From: Udaeobacter sp963725505
GTDB taxonomy: Bacteria; Verrucomicrobiota; Verrucomicrobiia; Chthoniobacterales; UBA10450
DNA: 64,000 nt
Reading direction: 5' to 3'
NCBI GenBank assembly: GCA_963725505.1
Contig: CAVRYN010000005.1
Span: 744,001 to 808,000 of the forward strand
In this document: in pieces, positions 63,633 through 64,000 of the stretch
How positions within the stretch are numbered: position 1 is the stretch's first letter
Layout of the letters: every line of letters starts with the position of its first letter
Notes under the pieces: generated by a model
What the model was told of the DNA's origin: nothing
Seen by the model: the letters and a program-made list of their open reading frames with translations, nothing else
The model's database searches: none
Made by a program: the position numbers and the translations under genes

Positions 63633-64000
63633 ATGAGACCAGCACTCTTTATAGCTGTCCTCGTCCTTACAGTGGCCCCTATGGGCGTAGGGCAAAAGCA
63701 GAGCGCGAGGGGCAGTCACAGAACAAGTGTCGAGGAGGCCATCAGGAAGCTGGATAACGAACGCATTCAAGCACAGATTCATGCTGATGCGACGGCCCTT
63801 GATCGCATCTACGCTGCTGATTTCATAGGCGTAGGGCCAAGTGGCACAGTGAGAACCAAGCCGCAGGTGATTTTAGATTTCACGTCAGGTGATTTGAAAT
63901 TTCAATCTATCACTACCGATGACGTTCAAGTGCGCGTCTATGGAAACACGGCTGTGGAGACTGGCCGCTCAATAATGAATGGGCAAGACAAAGGCCAAAC
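63633..64000 (+). CDS. SnoaL/DUF4440-like secreted protein (cut by the window edge)
   Basis: GGAG sits 9 bp before ATG 63633. The signal peptide (MRPALFIAVLVLTVAPMG) and TSVEEAIRKLDNERIQAQIH, ALDRIYAADFIGVGPSG, SITTDDVQVRVYGNTAVETG form the NTF2-like core, similar in type to the protein at 44131. The frame is open to the end of the window, so the C terminus is not seen. Confidence 0.8.
   Translation, partial: MRPALFIAVLVLTVAPMGVGQKQSARGSHRTSVEEAIRKLDNERIQAQIHADATALDRIYAADFIGVGPSGTVRTKPQVILDFTSGDLKFQSITTDDVQVRVYGNTAVETGRSIMNGQDKGQ

Overview
The window looks like a chromosomal segment of a free-living, Gram-negative, probably soil-dwelling bacterium. The best guess is Verrucomicrobiota (Spartobacteria/Chthoniobacterales-like), but this is an inference. 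It rests on moderate-to-high GC, outer-membrane and periplasmic proteins, a 16S gene detached from 23S and 5S, short dispersed intergenic repeats, and a mix of start codons with few strong Shine-Dalgarno sites. No phylogenetic placement could be run.

Left part (1-6.8 kb): the right end of an IS3-type insertion sequence, a few small secreted proteins, a large ricin-lectin exported protein, repeat-rich spacers, and a LemA / M48 metalloprotease pair on the minus strand. From 6.9 to 12.8 kb on the plus strand lies a tightly overlapping lipid island: CDP-alcohol phosphatidyltransferase, CdsA-type cytidylyltransferase, PlsC-type acyltransferase, hydrolase-methyltransferase fusion, PAP2-dual-specificity phosphatase fusion, and a small membrane protein. 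It resembles E. coli ynbABCD with an added acyltransferase and is the most interesting multi-gene unit here.

12.8-29.4 kb holds mostly housekeeping and single-gene functions: PEP-mutase-like enzyme, cupin, VOC protein, a BNR-propeller protein next to a MoaD/ThiS-like protein ending in GG, ChaA antiporter, acetyltransferase, methyltransferase, retropepsin-like protease, HD protein, L,D-transpeptidase, DUF72 protein with a duplicated 5-prime end that brackets two membrane genes, YggS, DUF971, ManA, VanZ. 29.4-32.6 kb carries a polysaccharide O-acylation pair (SGNH-like protein plus a frameshifted MBOAT). 33.3-38.9 kb carries a multicopper oxidase, a frameshifted FKBP, and a porin / FMN-binding / ApbE / tetra-histidine membrane protein cluster that looks like an extracytoplasmic flavin electron-transfer unit.

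39.4-46.4 kb carries tRNA-Ala(TGC) and tRNA-Ile(GAT) on plus, a broken HAF-repeat protein, a MocR regulator, a frameshifted DUF5069 gene, two small secreted proteins, and a lone 16S rRNA gene on minus. From 47 kb on: acetyltransferase, KorAB 2-oxoacid:ferredoxin oxidoreductase (korB frameshifted), zinc-ribbon protein, GlsB/YeaQ protein, ABC-F ATPase, a RelE/ParE-type toxin-antitoxin pair, an eight-repeat propeller-like exported protein, a YadA-head/S74-chaperone surface protein, a 123-bp inverted-repeat element, an AbrB-VapC pair, an exported beta-carbonic anhydrase and an acyl-CoA synthetase. The right edge cuts a SnoaL-like secreted protein.

At least seven otherwise conserved genes contain single-base frameshifts. 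This is either residual assembly indel error or ongoing decay and should be settled before calling any of them pseudogenes.
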